Origin: Eunapius fragilis
Taxonomy: Eukaryota > Porifera > Demospongiae > Spongillida > Spongillidae
Direction of reading: 5' to 3'
NCBI GenBank assembly: GCA_963681505.1
Contig: OY811976.1
Coordinates: forward strand, 1,283,812 to 1,347,811
Length of the DNA: 64,000 nt
Position 1 is the first letter of the stretch. Every line of letters starts with the position of its first letter. Positions 34,101-44,561 of the stretch are shown piece by piece. The notes beneath the pieces are model-generated. The model saw only the letters and a list, made by a program, of their open reading frames with translations. It was not told where the DNA came from and did no database searches. A program made the position numbers and the translations under genes.

Positions 34101-37100
34101 GTCTCCATGGTGATGATAAGAAGAGAAGTTAGCCTAGGGTAGGGGTGTGCTATTTTCATTTATATTTGATTGGCTCCTCTCCTTATGATGTCCAGGACAT
34201 GTATTATAGGGCAGGGGGGGGGGGGGGGGGGGGGGGGGGAGGGGGTATAACTCACAGGGGGTCATAACTCACAGGGGATCACATAACTCACAACTTACAG
34301 GGGGCCATAACTCACAGGGGGTCATAACTTACAAGATTCATAACTTATACGGGGGTCATAACTTACAGGGGTCATAACTCACAAGGGGTCATAATTTACA
34401 GGGGTCATAACCCACAGGGGGTCATAACTTACAGGGGTCCCAATAGTACACACACCATACAGCTGCACCACATTAGGGTGGCCGCTGAACTGGGCAAACA
34501 TGGCCGCCTCTTGCATCAGTTTGACGTGTGCCACAGCTGAGCTGATGGGAGGGACCATCTTCACAGCTACCTCCACCAGTCCCTTTGAACTGTGCCATAT
34601 GCCTCTGCTCACCGTACCAAACTCCCCCGCTCCTAGGTGGGTGGTTATCCTAAGGTGAGGAGGAGGAGGGACAAGGGGGAGGAGGAGGGGGAGGGGGAGG
34701 GAGGAGGGAGGGGAGGAGGGGGAGGAGGAGGGAGGAGGGAGGAGGAGAGTAAGTATTTATCATGCATTGAACTCCCTTCCCCCCCCCTAGCTAACTTTAT
34801 CTCTTCTCTTGGGATTTCATAGCACATACTGGATACAGCTTTCCTCAACCGTTCACAGTTCATGGATGATGTCCAATATGAGTCATTGGAATTCTGAATG
34901 TCGATAGACTAAGTACAAAGGGGATGGGAGGAGGGGAAGAGAGGGGAGGAGATGGGAAGGGAGGAGAGGGAGGATGTGGAGGTGATGTGGAGAGGAAGGG
35001 GAGGAGGATGGGAGATAAAGGACTAATAAATAAACAAATCCACTTCTCCACTTCACCCCTTTGTGCCTCTCAAACCACTTCTCCACTTCACCCCTTTGAG
35101 CCTCTCAAACACTAGCTGAATGTCCTTAGATGGCAAAAGCCAGTCGTGCCCTAATAAGGTATCCACACGTTTGAGAGTAGGGTTTTTCCCATTTGCGTGC
35201 CAGGTTGGCTATGATGTCACAGTATCACGGTAAACTCCTTAAAAGGTCATACTTCAAAGTTATAACATTCTACTGACAACAGCTGCTGACATAAGGGATG
35301 TCCTAACACGTGACACTTTACACATCAAAACAGTCGGATGGATGCAATCACCTCCATAATCCCCTCTCATCCCCTCTCATCCCCTCTCCTTCCCACCCCT
35401 CTCATCCCCTCTCATCCCCTCTCCCTCCCACCCCTCTCATCCCCTCTCCATCTCATCCCCTCTCCCTCCCACCCCTCTCCCTCCCATCCCTCTCATACCC
35501 TCTCCCTCCCACCCCTCTCCCTCTCATACCCTCTCCCTCCCACCCCTCTCCCTCTCATCCCCTCTCCCTCCCACCCCTCTCCCTCTCATCCCCTCTCCCT
35601 CTCCACTCCCTCCCCTTCCCCTTCCCCTGTTGCCTACCTTAATGAACACAGTGTCCTCATCAACACCACTTTCCTGTGATGATTCCATTTCCTCCTGTGT
35701 AATAGACCACCAATCCTTGTAAGGCAAACCTGAGGCTCTTTCCCATCTCTCTCGTCTTTCTCCTCTCACCTCCCCCTCCTTCCTCCCTCCTCCCTCCCTC
35801 CTCCCTCCCCCTCCCTCCCTCCTCCTTCCTCCCTCCTCCCTCCCTCCTCCCTCCCCCTTCCTCCCTCCTCCTTCCCTCCTCCCTCCCTCCCTCCCTCCTC
35901 CCTACTCCTTCCCCTATCACCAGCTAACCTTCTGTGCTACCGTCACTGGCTTTTCATAACCAGCTGCCTCTCTACCAGCTGCCCCTTTACCAGTGGCCTG
36001 GTTGTGGGAGGGTAACATCTCATATGCCTCAGGCTCCACCCCTCCATTGGAGAGGGGGCGTGTTCCCACCAACCTCTTAGGCACTTCATAACTATTTTCC
36101 AAAGCAGTTGTATTTCTGGAGATGTCAAGGCTACCACAGGGAGAAGGTCTCTCATAGGTAAGGTTACCACAGGGAACAGGTCTCTCATAGGTAAGGTTAC
36201 CACAGGGAACAGGTCTCTCATAGGTAAGGTTACCACAGGGAACAGGTCTCTCATATGTAAGGTTACCACAGGGAACAGGTCTCTCATAGGTAAGGCTACC
36301 ACAAGGAACAGGTCTCTCATAGGTAAGGTTACCACAGGGAACAGGTCTCTCATATGTTCCGGAGCTAGTAACTGATGCTGTGACACGGATAGTTGGGAAC
36401 GGTTCCAAGTATCCCTGACATGGCAATGGGGTGGAGCGTCTCTGTGAAATGTGTACTGATTCATAGATTGCTGATTTCCGACCGTTGTCATGGTGACTGC
36501 CTTGTTGTTCATCATAGGCATACACTGTTGAGAATTCTGCAAATGTATAGATAGATGAGATTATGGTGTGGGAGGGAGGGAAGATGTGTGAGGTAGTGAG
36601 GGAAGGGGAGGAGGGGGAAAGGGGGAATGGGAGGTAGGGAAGATGTGTGGGGAGAGAGAGGGAAGGGGAGGAGGGGGAGGGGAGGTAGGGAAGATGTGTG
36701 AGGAGAGAGAGGGAAGGGGAGGAGGGGGAGGGAGGTAGGGAAGATGTGTGAGGAGAGAGAGGGGAAGGAGGGGGAGAGGGGAAAGGGGAGGGGAGTGAAA
36801 GTGAGAGGGAGGGAGGGAAGTGAGAGGGGAAGGAGGGGAGGGAGAGGGAGAAAGGGGAGGGAGTGGAGGAGTGGGCATTTAGATGAAACAAAATAAGATG
36901 TGAATGGACATGATGTGGTTATTAAGTGGTCAAGTGGAGGTTATTAAGTGATCAAGAGGTACATCTGGTGATTTAACCTCATAAGTACATCTGGTCATTT
37001 AACCCCTTAAGCACATCTGGTCATTGAACAATATCAGCACACCTGGACATCTAACCTTTCGTGTGTGCTATCTCAACCACTCAAGGAGTTCTATACCTCT

Positions 37101-39101
37101 ACCATCTTCTGAACCCCTCAAGCTGCCTTAATGGCCACCTCTTGACCATGTTTTGGCCATTTAATAGCTTGGGGTTAAATGACCAGATGTGCTTAAGGGG
37201 TTAAATGACCAGATGTGCTTAAGGGGTTAAATGACCAGATGTGCTTAAGGGGTTAAATGACCAGATGTGCTTAAGGGGTTAAATGACTAGATGTGCTTAA
37301 AATGACCAGATGTGTTCATGAAGAAATGTGCAACAGTAAGTCACCTGGGGGAGATGAAGCCACGCCCACATTAGGGGACTTCCTTCTCTTCCGAATTACA
37401 AGAACAGCAGTGAGTAGTACAGCCATCCCCAGTGCTAGGAGGAGGGTGGCCCCACCAAATGGCCCCGCCCACACCAATATGTTCTTCACGTCTTTGGACT
37501 GTTGCTGTGTGCTTTCTATGGTTGCCATGGGAGATGGGTTTGGGAGGGAAGTAGCAGTATCTGGCAATGCAGAAGGCATTGGTGATGGGGAAGCTATGGA
37601 GGATGTTGTAGGCATAGGTGATGGGGAAGCTATGGAGGATGTTGTAGGCATAGGTGACAGGGAAGCTATGGAGGATGTTGTAGGCATAGGTGATAAGAAT
37701 GATGTCCCAAAAGAAGTTGTTGACAAGGCAGAAGTTAAAACGCTGCTAGTTATCACCATGGTGACAGTTATGGAGGATGCCTGTGATGATGAAAGACTCA
37801 TGAGAGAACTCATTGGTAATGGAGGTATACTTGAGGATGGTGCTACAGCAGTGTTTGTGGCCATCCTTGTGCTAAGCCCAGCAGGTGGTGTAGTGGTGGT
37901 TGAGGGTGTGGTTGAGGGTGTGGTTGACACAGTTGCAAGGGAGGCTACAATGGAAACAAAAAAGGGTGTGGTTGGCGCTAAAGAGGCTGTAGATGGTGCT
38001 AATGAGGGTGTAGATGGTGTTGAAGAGGGTGTGGTTGGTGCTGAAGAGGGTGTAGTTTTTGTTGAAGAGGCTGTCGTTGGTGTTGAAGTGGGTGCAGTTG
38101 GTGCTGAAGAAGGTGTGGTTGGTGTTGAAGAGGGTGTAGTTGGTGTTGAAGAGGGTGCAGTTGGTGCTGAAGAGGGTGTGGTTGGTGCTGAAGAGGGTGT
38201 GGTTGGTGCTGAAGAGGGTGTGGTTGGTGCTGAAGAGGGTGTAGTTGGTGCTGAAGAAGGTGTGGTTGGTGCTGAAGAGGGTGCAGTTGGTGCTGAAGAA
38301 GGTGTAGTTTTTGTTGAAGAGGGTGTGGTTGGTGTTGAAGAGGGTGTAGTTGGTGCTGAAGAAGGTGTAGTTGGTGTTGAAGAGGGTGCAGTTGGTGCTG
38401 AAGAGGGTGTGGTTGGTGCTGAAGAGGGTGTAGTTGGTGCTGAAGAGGGTGTAGTTGGTGCTGAAGAGGGTGTAGTTTTTGTTGAAGAGGCTGTCGTTGG
38501 TGCTGAAGAGGGTGTAGTTGGTGCTGAAGAGGGTGTAGTTTTTATTGAAGAGGTTGTCATTGGTGCTGAAGAGGGTGTAGTTTTTGTTGAAGAGGCTGTC
38601 GTTGGTGTAATTGACTTTTGTAATGAGCTCACCACAGGTATCGAAGACATCAAGACGGAAGAAGTGAGACGTGGTGAGGAAGACGATGTGGCAATCACCA
38701 TGGTGCTAGGCCTTAGGACAGAGCCAGAGGTCGATCGAAGCGTTGTAGAACTAGCACTAGTAGTCTTTCCAGAGCTGGACATTACGGAGGTGGCCGGACG
38801 AGCGGCGGAGGAGGTGCTGCCGGTGGTAGAGGTGGAAATGCGTACGGTAGCGGTGCTGGCTGCTGCAGACGTGGCCTGGGAACTCGATACCGCTGCGGCA
38901 GCAACCGGTGCGCAACGGTCTGCACATGTCGGGGGGAAACACGTACACGATCAAACAAACACATAGGCCTAACGTGTAATTGGTCTCGGCTAGCTGGGGT
39001 ATGTATGTATATGCAGGTACCAAAGTTTATGCACCGTATTATCAAAAGAACTTACGCGCTGTTAATAGCGCCGTCGTTAGTGAAATCGCCAAAATAAGCA
39101 T
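29694..39101 (-). CDS. RTK2: receptor tyrosine kinase with mucin-like ectodomain and YxxP array
   Basis: Twelve exons in transcript order: 39101-39056, 38919-37345, 36536-35929, 35715-35638, 34908-34796, 34649-34433, 33707-33640, 33346-33193, 32591-32499, 31901-31785, 31585-31500 and 29895-29694. Phases all fit and give 1118 aa. Exon 1 encodes a signal peptide ([15 protein letters not shown]). Exon 2 encodes a roughly 450-residue Ser/Thr/Pro ectodomain with TTPSSAP repeats and one membrane helix ([19 protein letters not shown]). Exon 3 encodes ten YxxP motifs, seven of them in [11 protein letters not shown] repeats. The kinase shows [25 protein letters not shown], one activation-loop Tyr (QQYTT), RWTAPE and [12 protein letters not shown]. 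Kinase exons 6, 7, 8, 9 and 11 have exactly the same lengths and phases as in RTK1 (217, 68, 154, 93, 86). The ligand is unknown. Boundaries of exon 4 are the least certain. Confidence 0.9.
29900..30685. repeat. Large minisatellite in RTK2 intron 11
   Basis: About 33 copies of units like GGGGAGTGGTTAAGGAGTAG followed by TTA. It begins only a few bases from the acceptor of the last exon. A small separate block of the same unit lies at 30990-31065. TTAGGG-like words occur, but the array is not telomeric. Confidence 0.95.
31130..31375. repeat. CA tract and ACATTACACATCCACAGTG repeat
   Basis: A CA microsatellite grades into a minisatellite of CACATTACACACCCACAGTG units in RTK2 intron 11. Confidence 0.9.
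31615..31770. repeat. 11-bp repeat in RTK2 intron 10
   Basis: Tandem GGTCACATGCA and GGTCACATGGA units ending about 15 bases before exon 10 in plus coordinates, just after its donor on the gene strand. Confidence 0.85.
31925..32490. repeat. 30-bp minisatellite in RTK2 intron 9
   Basis: About 19 copies of CTCCCCTGACAACCAGACCA followed by TCCCCCTAATG. On the gene strand it starts immediately after the donor of exon 9 (32498). Confidence 0.95.
32625..33175. repeat. Minisatellite in RTK2 intron 8
   Basis: 12-base units GGAGGGATCATG, GGAGGGACCATG and GGAGGGACAGTG fill nearly the whole intron between exons 8 and 9. Long ORFs here are artefacts. Confidence 0.95.
33385..33595. repeat. GGGTGGAGGGTGGA repeat in RTK2 intron 7
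   Basis: G-rich tandem repeat with GGGTGGAGG units. Confidence 0.9.
34207..34440. repeat. Poly-G tract and donor-containing repeat in RTK2 intron 6
   Basis: A run of about 30 G at 34207-34238 is followed by some ten copies of GGGGTCATAACTTACAG. On the gene strand each copy reads CTGTAAGTTATGACCCC. The first copy contains the real exon 6 donor (CCT|GTAAGT at 34432), and several others also carry GTAAGTTATG. Confidence 0.9.
35350..35630. repeat. CT-rich repeat in RTK2 intron 4
   Basis: Units such as CTCATCCCCTCTCCCTCCCA fill the intron up to the exon 4 donor at 35637. Confidence 0.85.
35755..35905. repeat. CT-rich low-complexity tract in RTK2 intron 3
   Basis: CTCCCTCCCTCCTCC repeats occupy most of the short intron between exons 3 and 4. 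Confidence 0.85.
36560..36870. repeat. Purine-rich repeat in RTK2 intron 2
   Basis: GGAAGATGTGTGAGGAGAGA-type units mixed with GGGAGGGGAGGAGGG. On the gene strand this is a pyrimidine-rich stretch ahead of the exon 3 acceptor. Confidence 0.85.
36965..37310. repeat. Inverted repeats and 27-bp tandem copies in RTK2 intron 2
   Basis: ACATCTGGTCATTTAACCCC occurs in the left part. Its reverse complement, GGGGTTAAATGACCAGATGT, is repeated about five times in tandem in the right part (37170-37310). The pattern suggests a foldback element in which one end has been tandemly amplified. Confidence 0.75.
38000..38630 (-). repeat. Coding mucin-type repeat in RTK2 exon 2
   Basis: 21-base tandem units, on the gene strand encoding TTPSSAP and TTPSSTP, about 30 copies. 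They lengthen the O-glycosylation-prone ectodomain. The plus-strand ORF across it (GAEEGVV repeats) is a shadow. Confidence 0.9.
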
Positions 39102-39900
39102 CACGGTCGTTCATCGACCACAGCGACCTCTTGCTTACCGTAATTAATAATAAACTGTGTACTTACACCTTATGGGAGTGGGGGAGGGTATATATATAAT
39201 TATGATGATACAATTAAAATATTGGGATTCTTTCCTAAATAAACCAATAAATATGCTGATAACAAGGTTCCGGGTCCCAGCGTCAACACTTGAAACGTCG
39301 ACTTACCCTGTGCAGCGTAGCGACCAAACCGTTTGCAGCTAGTCTTCAGTTATCCATTCCCACCATGGACCCCTATACATACCTCATTGCATGCATGGAA
39401 GCTTATTAAGAATTAGTATACTACACCAGCATATACAGTTGACTACGTTTGTCAGTTCTGACAAGCGAAATAAAATATGCTATTCCAATAATTGATTTAC
39501 CAGCGGACCTGATTACACCTCCGGCTGGTTAAATGTGTTATGATTATTAAGATTCACAACGTTAAATTAATTCTAACTAGTGCGTAGTTCAGTTGTAAAA
39601 ATACCATTACTACAGATGCATGAGATCATACACACCTCATCGGCGCTTGGGCTGAGCTGTGAGACCTTTTAAATCAATTATTAATTGGCTTCAGTAGCAC
39701 ACGCATATTTAATTAGAGCGGTATGCAAAACATTGCCATAAATAGCAAAGGCGTGCCGAACCGCTATCATCCTTCCGTGCATACCCTCTGCCCTCACAGG
39801 ATTTAAAATATATCTTTGAAATCACTATAGTGCGTTTTTCGCTGCGTGACTTAATAAGGTGAAAACGCCTGATGACTCTGGGTGTGGGGGTGAAGGTAGC
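39102..39900. other. Spacer upstream of RTK2
   Basis: Probable promoter side of RTK2. No exon or clear core promoter motif seen. Confidence 0.45.
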
Positions 39901-39902
39901 TA

Positions 39903-40300
39903 CGTCCCCAGGCCCTATTTTTATATTAAAGTTAGCGGGGACAAAAAATAGGGCCTGGTATCGATTGGCAAGGTCTTGGTGCGCATGCGCTAGCCATCTG
40001 GAGAATCGTGCACTGTTGTAATTTGGTTTGCTCCTTATCTTACTAGTCTGATCGAGTGATGGCGTGTTCTGTGAAGCGGTAGCTTATTCTCTGAGGTGTG
40101 TTCACCTGGAAAGCCTAGTACTCAAGGCCAAGCAGGAGGAAGCACTTTTCTATCTGTACAATGGTCGGGATGTGTTCGCTTGGTTTCCTACTGGGTACGG
40201 AAAGTCAATTTGCTACCAACTCTTACCGTTCATGTTCGACTTCAAACTGTTTTTTGTCCCCGCTAACTTTAATATAAAAATAGGGCCTGGGGACGAGACT
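39903..40300. mobile_element. Inverted pair of a GTCCCC...GGGGAC element
   Basis: A sequence of about 43 bases starting GTCCCCAGGCCCTATTTTTA (39906 on) reappears as its reverse complement at about 40254-40300 (GCTAACTTTAATATAAAAAT then AGGGCCTGGGGAC). Each copy begins with GTCCCC and ends with GGGGAC. The two copies bracket the helicase-like fragment. They could be the ends of one element or two solo copies. Confidence 0.6.
40064..40252 (+). pseudogene. RecQ-like helicase fragment
   Basis: The reading frame contains LKAKQEEALFYLYNGRDVFA followed by WFPTGYGKSICYQLLPF. This is the Q-motif to Walker A region of RecQ-type DNA helicases (GYGKS in place of GxGKS). Only this N-terminal piece is present. 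The frame then runs into the inverted-repeat sequence at 40253. No downstream helicase motifs are visible, so I call a truncated copy, possibly transposon-carried or a retained first exon of a broken gene. Confidence 0.65.
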
Positions 40301-40499
40301 AGGGTGAAGGGTGTGGAGGTGAGGGTGTGGAGCAGCGAAGGTGTGGAGGTGATGAGTGGAGGACAACATCTAACCTCAAAAATTAATGGTATGCAGTCCC
40401 TCGGCACCTATATCGCCTTGCTGTGGCGGCGGGTTACCTCAGGCGTGCATGGTTCCTCCTCAAAGTCCAGATGTCTATATTAGTGGTAGAGAGATTTGG

Positions 40500-41372
40500 A
40501 ATATCAAGCGGGAACCCTTTAATTAATATAATTATTTTCTTACATGGACCCGTCTATATGAATCCTTAGATGCAAGAAGATTCATCTATCTGAAGTTTAA
40601 AACATAGCTGTGCATAATATGTCGACGTCCATGTTTGGTATCGACAAACGATTCATATCGGGGAGGAAGTGGGTGTGTGTACTCCTCTCGACCGCCACCT
40701 TTGTGTAGACCTGTAAGTTATCGCATGTACGTCGTGGGAGTAGGATTGCTGTAGATAAAGGGTGCAACTGACTGGATTGGGGGCGTGTAGAATCTAGATT
40801 GCATGTGTGTAACTTCAGGTTGCGTAGCAAATACATGCATGCATGTGTACTTGGAAATGGATGGACTAAACTTCTCCGATCGGCTCCTTTTGCTGCGTTC
40901 TGTGTATCCGTGCGGCTTGCATTCGTGCCTGTGTTTTTTTAGTTTACGCATGTATGCAGGCCTATGTATGTATGTATGTATGTATGACGCGCATGTGTTA
41001 CGTGCGTGCCCCTGTGGTCGGGCATGTGCCTCTGTTACGTTCCTGTGTGCTGGCGTGCGCACCTGGTGTTACGTTCCTGTGTGCTGGCGTGTGCGCGTGC
41101 TGGATTATGCCCATCTATATCGCCAGGCGGGGTGGGGGGTGGGGCTACATGGTACAGTTTGCTGGTCCGCACGGATGTTGCGGCTAAAAATGTGGCGCAT
41201 AGCGCAATTAAGAGATGGTGTGAGAAGGGATTGTGTGGAGTGGAGAGCACAGACCCTTTTATGTTGTATGGCTACAGGGTCTTTGGCGTTTGGGAAACGC
41301 CCATTGCAATGTCCTCAGATCATGAAATCCTACTTCATATTCATAGCTTTGTTGTCGTTATAAGAGACTGTC
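40500..41372. other. Spacer upstream of the annexin gene
   Basis: No supported gene. Overlapping short ORFs at 40803-41386 lack family features. Its 3' end must contain the annexin promoter and 5' UTR. Confidence 0.45.
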
Positions 41373-44300
41373 ATGGCTACAAGTGAAGCCCCTCTGGTAC
41401 CAGTAAGCTAACCATTGATCATCCCATGAGTTGCCCTATGCACTTCTGCACACCCTTTGACCACCCCTGCCCACCTCTGCCCACTTCTGTCCACCTCTTC
41501 CCACCTCTGCCCACTCCTGTCCACCTCTGCCCACTCCTGTCCACCTTTGCTCGCTCCTATCCACCTCTGCCCACCTCTGCCCACCTCTGCACACCTCTGC
41601 CCACCTCTGCCCACCTCTGTCCACCTCTGTCCACCTCTGCCCACCTCTGCCCACCTCTGCACACTTCTGCCCACTCCTATCCACCTCGCCCACCCCTGCA
41701 GGTGAATATGCCCACCATCAAAGCGGCTGATAACTTCAGTGCAGATGCAGATGCAGCTGCTCTGAGGACTGCCATACATGGAGCAGGCAAATGTAAGGAC
41801 CCACCTCATTCTAATACTGTATTAACCCCTTCACTCTCCCAATACTGTATTAACCCCTTCATTCTCCCAATACTGTATTAACCCCTTCACTCTCCCAATA
41901 CTGTATTAACCCCTTCATTCTCCCAATACTGTATTAACCCCTTCACTATCCCAATACTGTATTAACCCCTTCACTCTCCCAATACTGTATTAACCCCTTC
42001 ACTCTCCCAATACTGTATTTACCCCTTCACTCCTCATTCTTGCCCCACACGTGTACCTTCAGCTCTCCTGCTGCCATCACAGGGTGCCAAGGACCCAGCC
42101 ACCATCATCAGCATCCTCACTGCTAGGAGCAATGCTCAACGTCAGGACATCAAGCAGAAGTACAAGCTGAACTTTGGAAAAGTAAGCTAAACAACTATGA
42201 CACACCCCATCTCTCCACAGGGAATATGAAGGGGGTAGCAGTGGGTGTCATGGACCGGGGGGCAGCATGCGTGGAGGGGGCCAGGGGGCAGCATGTGTGT
42301 GTGTGGGGGGGGGGGGGGGGGGCAGATGTGGGTGTGGGGGACAGCATGTGCGTATCCTTAGAGGTTCCATGTTGCCCGGAAACCCCCCACCCCCTTCGAG
42401 GTTAATTAAACAAAACTAACTGACTTATTAATCATTATGCGTACAGTACAGTACCAGTTTCGTCTCGGCCCCAGGCCAAAATGTCACCAGTGGTAGGTTC
42501 CCATTGGCCTATTTCAAACATGCACAAACAATGATGTAATCTACTGGGGCCTGGGGCAGACACTGCAACTACCTATGAATGTAATTACAACAGGTTGGAA
42601 ACCCCCCCCCCCCCCCCTTTAAAATCCTAGATATGTGCCTACTATGTACTGGTTATACTCTACTAGACCAGCACTGCATTGACTAGCACAGGGACATTAC
42701 CAAAGGTCCAGCTCCTCACGTTACCAAAGGTCCTGCTCCTCACTTTACCAAAGGTCCTGCCCCTCACCTTACCAAAGGTCCTGCCCCTCACCTTACCAAA
42801 GGTCCTGCCCCTCACCTTACCAAAGGTCCTGCCCCTCACCTTACCAAAGGTCCTGCCCCTCACTTTACCAAAGGTCCTGCCCCTCACGTTACCAAAGGTC
42901 CTGCTCCTCACCTTACCAAAGGTCCTACTCCTCACCTTACCAAAGGTCCTACTCCTCACCTTACCAAAGGTCCTACTCCTCACCTTACCAAAGGTCCTAC
43001 TCCTCACCTTACCAAAGGTCCTGCCCCTCACCTTACCAAAGGTCCTGCCCCTCACGTTACCAAAGGTCCTGCTCCTCACCTTACCAAAGGTCCTGCTCCT
43101 CACCTTACCAAAGGTCCTGTCCCTCACCTTACCAAAGGTCCTACTCCTCACCTTACCAAAGGTCCTGTCCCTCACCTTACCAAAGGTCCTGCTCCTCACC
43201 TTACCAAAGGTCCTGCTCCTCACCTTACCAAAGGTCCTGCTCCTCACCTTACCAAAGGTCCTGCTCCTCACCTTACCAAAGGTCCTGCCCCTCACCTTAC
43301 CAAAGGTCCTGCCCCTCACCTTACCAAAGGTCCTGCTCCTCACCTTACCAAAGGTCCTGCTCCTCACCTTACCAAAGGTCCTGCTCCTCACCTTACCAAA
43401 GGTCCTGCTCCTCACCTTACCAAAGGTCCTGCCCCTCACCTTACCAAAGGTCCTGCCCCTCACCTTACCAAAGGTCCTGCCCCTCACCTTACCAAAGGTC
43501 CTGCCCCTCAGCTTCAGAAAAGCAAATGCAGGACTGCCTCATAAATGGACCACCTTATTATAGTGGGTGTGGCTCTGAACTACTGTAGCTTCTGATGTGG
43601 ATCAGGATAACCAATCATATGTGTACCCTCATCCCCAGGATAACCATTCATATGTGTACCCTCATCCCCAGGATAACCATTCATATGTGTACCCTCCTCC
43701 CCAGGATAACCATTCACATGTGTACCCTCCTCCCCAGGATAACCATTCACATGTGTACCCTCCTCCCCAGGAGAACCATTCACATGTGTACCCTCCTCCC
43801 CAGGATAACCATTCACATGTGTACCCTCCTCCCCAGGATAACCATTCACATGTGTACCCTCCTCCCCAGGATAACCATTCACATGTGTACCCTCCTCCCC
43901 AGGATAACCATTCATATGTGTACCCTTCTCCCCAGGACCTCTCCCCAGACTTGGAGGCGGAGCTTAGAGGCAAGCTCAAGACAACCGTGGTAGCCATGAT
44001 GGATGTGAGGGCACTGACCGAGGCCAAGAGCCTTCACCGTGCAAAGAAGGGTGTGGGGGTAGATGAGAAGGCATTCATTGAGATCATCTGCACCAGGTCC
44101 AATCAGGTGTGTGTATGTGTGTGTGCATGTGTGTGTGTGTGTATGTGTGTACGTGTGTGTGTGCATGTGTGTATGTGTGTGTGTGTGTGGTTGGGGCACG
44201 TGTGAGTGTGGTTGGGGCACGTGTGGGTGTGGTTGGGGCACGTGGGTGTGGTTGGGGCACGTGGGTGTGGTTGGGGCATGTGGGTGTGTGCATATATTCC

Positions 44301-44480
44301 ATTACTTTTTGGTCTTCCTTTGCAGGAGATACAAGACATAATTGCTGCGTACAAAACAGGTATGCACTGAATAGAATTAGCCAGCTTGGAACGGGTTGCC
44401 ATGGGAACGGCAGTACTAGCTTAATGGACGCAACCAGCAATTACACTAGCGTGCCAAAACAATCGATTGGCTATTCCAGC

Positions 44481-44561
<81 letters not shown>

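Noticed and set aside
37293..38966. 557-residue plus-strand ORF with GAEEGVV repeats
   Set aside because: Antisense shadow of RTK2 exon 2, which has a signal peptide, a membrane helix and consistent phases on the minus strand.
40803..41386. Overlapping Cys-rich ORFs upstream of the annexin
   Set aside because: No family resemblance, no splice signals, three overlapping frames open at once.
42663..43563. Two long ORFs on opposite strands (LTLPKVLP and RTFGKVRG repeats)
   Set aside because: Both frames are open only because of the 24-base repeat in annexin intron 3. No splice context or start.
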